This document shows, one piece after another, positions 62,815 through 64,000 of a DNA stretch of 64,000 bases. The DNA is from Siniperca chuatsi (lineage: Eukaryota; Chordata; Actinopteri; Centrarchiformes; Sinipercidae). The stretch's first letter is position 1. Every line of letters begins with the position of its first letter. The notes beneath the pieces are model-generated. The model saw only the letters and a list, made by a program, of their open reading frames with translations, did no database searches and had not been told where the DNA came from. A program made the position numbers and the translations under genes. The stretch covers positions 17,851,429 to 17,915,428 of the forward strand of contig NC_058056.1 in assembly GCF_020085105.1 (NCBI RefSeq), in the 5' to 3' direction.

Positions 62815-64000
62815 ATCTATCTACAAAGAAAAGTTTGACCAAAAACAGCAGTTAAGGAAATCAATTCATTTAACATGCACTTAGTGTATTTTGTGAAGAC
62901 ATACCATTATACAGTCACTTATTAACCTATTGCCACTTAAAGGAATAGTTTGACATTTTGGGAAATACGCTTATTCGCTTTCTTGCTAAGAGTTAGATAA
63001 GAAGATTGATGCCACTATCATGTCTGCTACAGCCAACAGCCAGTTAGCTTAGCTTAGCATAAAGACTGGCAAGAAGTGGAAACAGCTAGGCTGGCTCTGT
63101 CCTAAGGTAACAAATTTTGCCTACCAGCACGTCTAAAGCTTACTTATCAACACATTATATCTCATGTGGTAATCCATTCAAAATCTGATAAACAGTCTGG
63201 CTCATAATCCTTACTTAAAACCATAATTTGTTGTTTTTCCACTTTGTTTTTTGTACGAATTAAACAAATATAGATATGATGTGTTGATTAGTGATCTTAG
63301 AGGTGCCAGCTGTCTCCCCGTTTCCAGTCTTTATGCTAAAGTAAGCTAACCAGCTTCATATTTACCGTAATGATATCAATCTTCTTATCTAACTCTCGGC
63401 AAGAAAGAGAAAAATGTTGCTTATTGAAAACTTTTGCAAGTCATCTGTTGTAATGCAAAAGCAATTTTGGCTTTCTTTATTTGGACTTTTGGACTGATAT
63501 TTATGGGTCAGGGTGTATTAAAGTGTATATTAAATTATAGATGCAAGGTCATAAAAATTTAAAGTCAAGTATTTTATGTGAAATTATGCAGCTCCATGTT
63601 TTTGTGAACTATCTGTTTGCCATTATATTGTGTTTGTCAATCTTGAACTTGATGCCATATTTTATTACTTTAAACAGTATTTTCCTTTCAGGGCTGTTCC
63701 ATTTGTGTTCTTTTTGCTAAACAAAGCCAAGGTTGGCTGTCTTAACAAAGCATAATTTGGTGCCATTTTTACAGGTGTTATCTGAGGCTGTGCTTTCTAT
63801 TTTTATAGTAACTATCAGGAAGCTGTTGTGTGTTGTTTTTCTTGAATGACTAAACATGTTGAAACTGGTTCTTACTCGAACAGATGAAAAAAATATTTGT
63901 GTAGTGATGAATACATCATGTTTTTGTTTTGTAGTACTGTCTGTTTAGAGTGAAATAGAACTTCTGCACAATCAATATAACTGAAACTTGGAGTAAAACA
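62815..64000 (+). other. bdkrb1 3' flank
   Basis: Downstream of the bdkrb1 stop there is no further coding region to the window end. No canonical AATAAA was seen on the + strand; ATTAAA variants occur near 63259 and 63518. A transposon-derived repeat occupies 62937-63436, so the 3'UTR may be partly transposon sequence. Confidence 0.45.
62937..63436 (+). mobile_element. F1 inverted-repeat element, copy 3, in bdkrb1 3' flank
   Basis: The most complete copy: TTAAAGGAATAGTTTGACAT at the left, AGTTAGATAAGAAGATTGAT inside it, and the inverse ATCTTCTTATCTAACTCT near 63379 at the right. The interior has GTTAGCTTAGCTTAGCATAAAGACTGG. The right terminus is degraded. Confidence 0.75.

Overview
The window is vertebrate nuclear DNA, almost certainly from a teleost fish and probably a percomorph. 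Reasons: coding sequence is sparse, introns are large with GT..AG boundaries, the background is AT-rich with many CA/TG/GA microsatellites, and several interspersed repeat families that I know from percomorph genomes are present (from memory, not searched). No rRNA, tRNA, CRISPR array, operon or prokaryotic feature was found. All recognised genes read on the + strand.

Three protein-coding genes are supported. (1) A fish orthologue of human C14orf132, an 87-residue single-pass microprotein, split into a 9-codon first exon (14367-14393) and a 78-codon second exon (39962-40198) by a 25.6 kb intron. (2) A bradykinin B2-type receptor (bdkrb2), whose main exon is 58557-59592 and whose start codon must lie in an upstream exon; a frame-compatible 20-nt coding exon lies at 55523-55542. 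(3) A bradykinin B1-type receptor (bdkrb1), coding sequence 61786-62814. As I recall, human 14q32.2 has the same order, C14orf132 - BDKRB2 - BDKRB1, so this looks like an ancient conserved block.

Layout: 1-14 kb is gene-free upstream DNA with several transposon-derived repeats. 14.0-14.4 kb is the C14orf132 promoter, 5'UTR and exon 1. 14.4-39.96 kb is its intron, with at least five repeat families and a CA microsatellite. 39.96-40.2 kb is exon 2, followed by a probable long 3'UTR with poly(A) signals at 41027, 42243 and 44319. 42.7-44.1 kb holds a terminal-inverted-repeat element nested inside another repeat. 44.1-55.3 kb is intergenic. 55.4-60.1 kb is bdkrb2, 60.1-61.75 kb is the spacer or bdkrb1 5' region, and 61.79-64 kb is bdkrb1 and its 3' flank.

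The two receptors are paralogous class A GPCRs for kinin peptides and probably arose by tandem duplication. The most interesting protein-level point is at the TM3 position that separates mammalian B1 (Lys) from B2 (Ser): the B2-type fish receptor carries Lys and the B1-type carries Gly. The C14orf132 microprotein is easily missed because its start codon sits in a 27-nt coding exon, and its membrane tail resembles that of the neighbouring human microprotein TUNAR.
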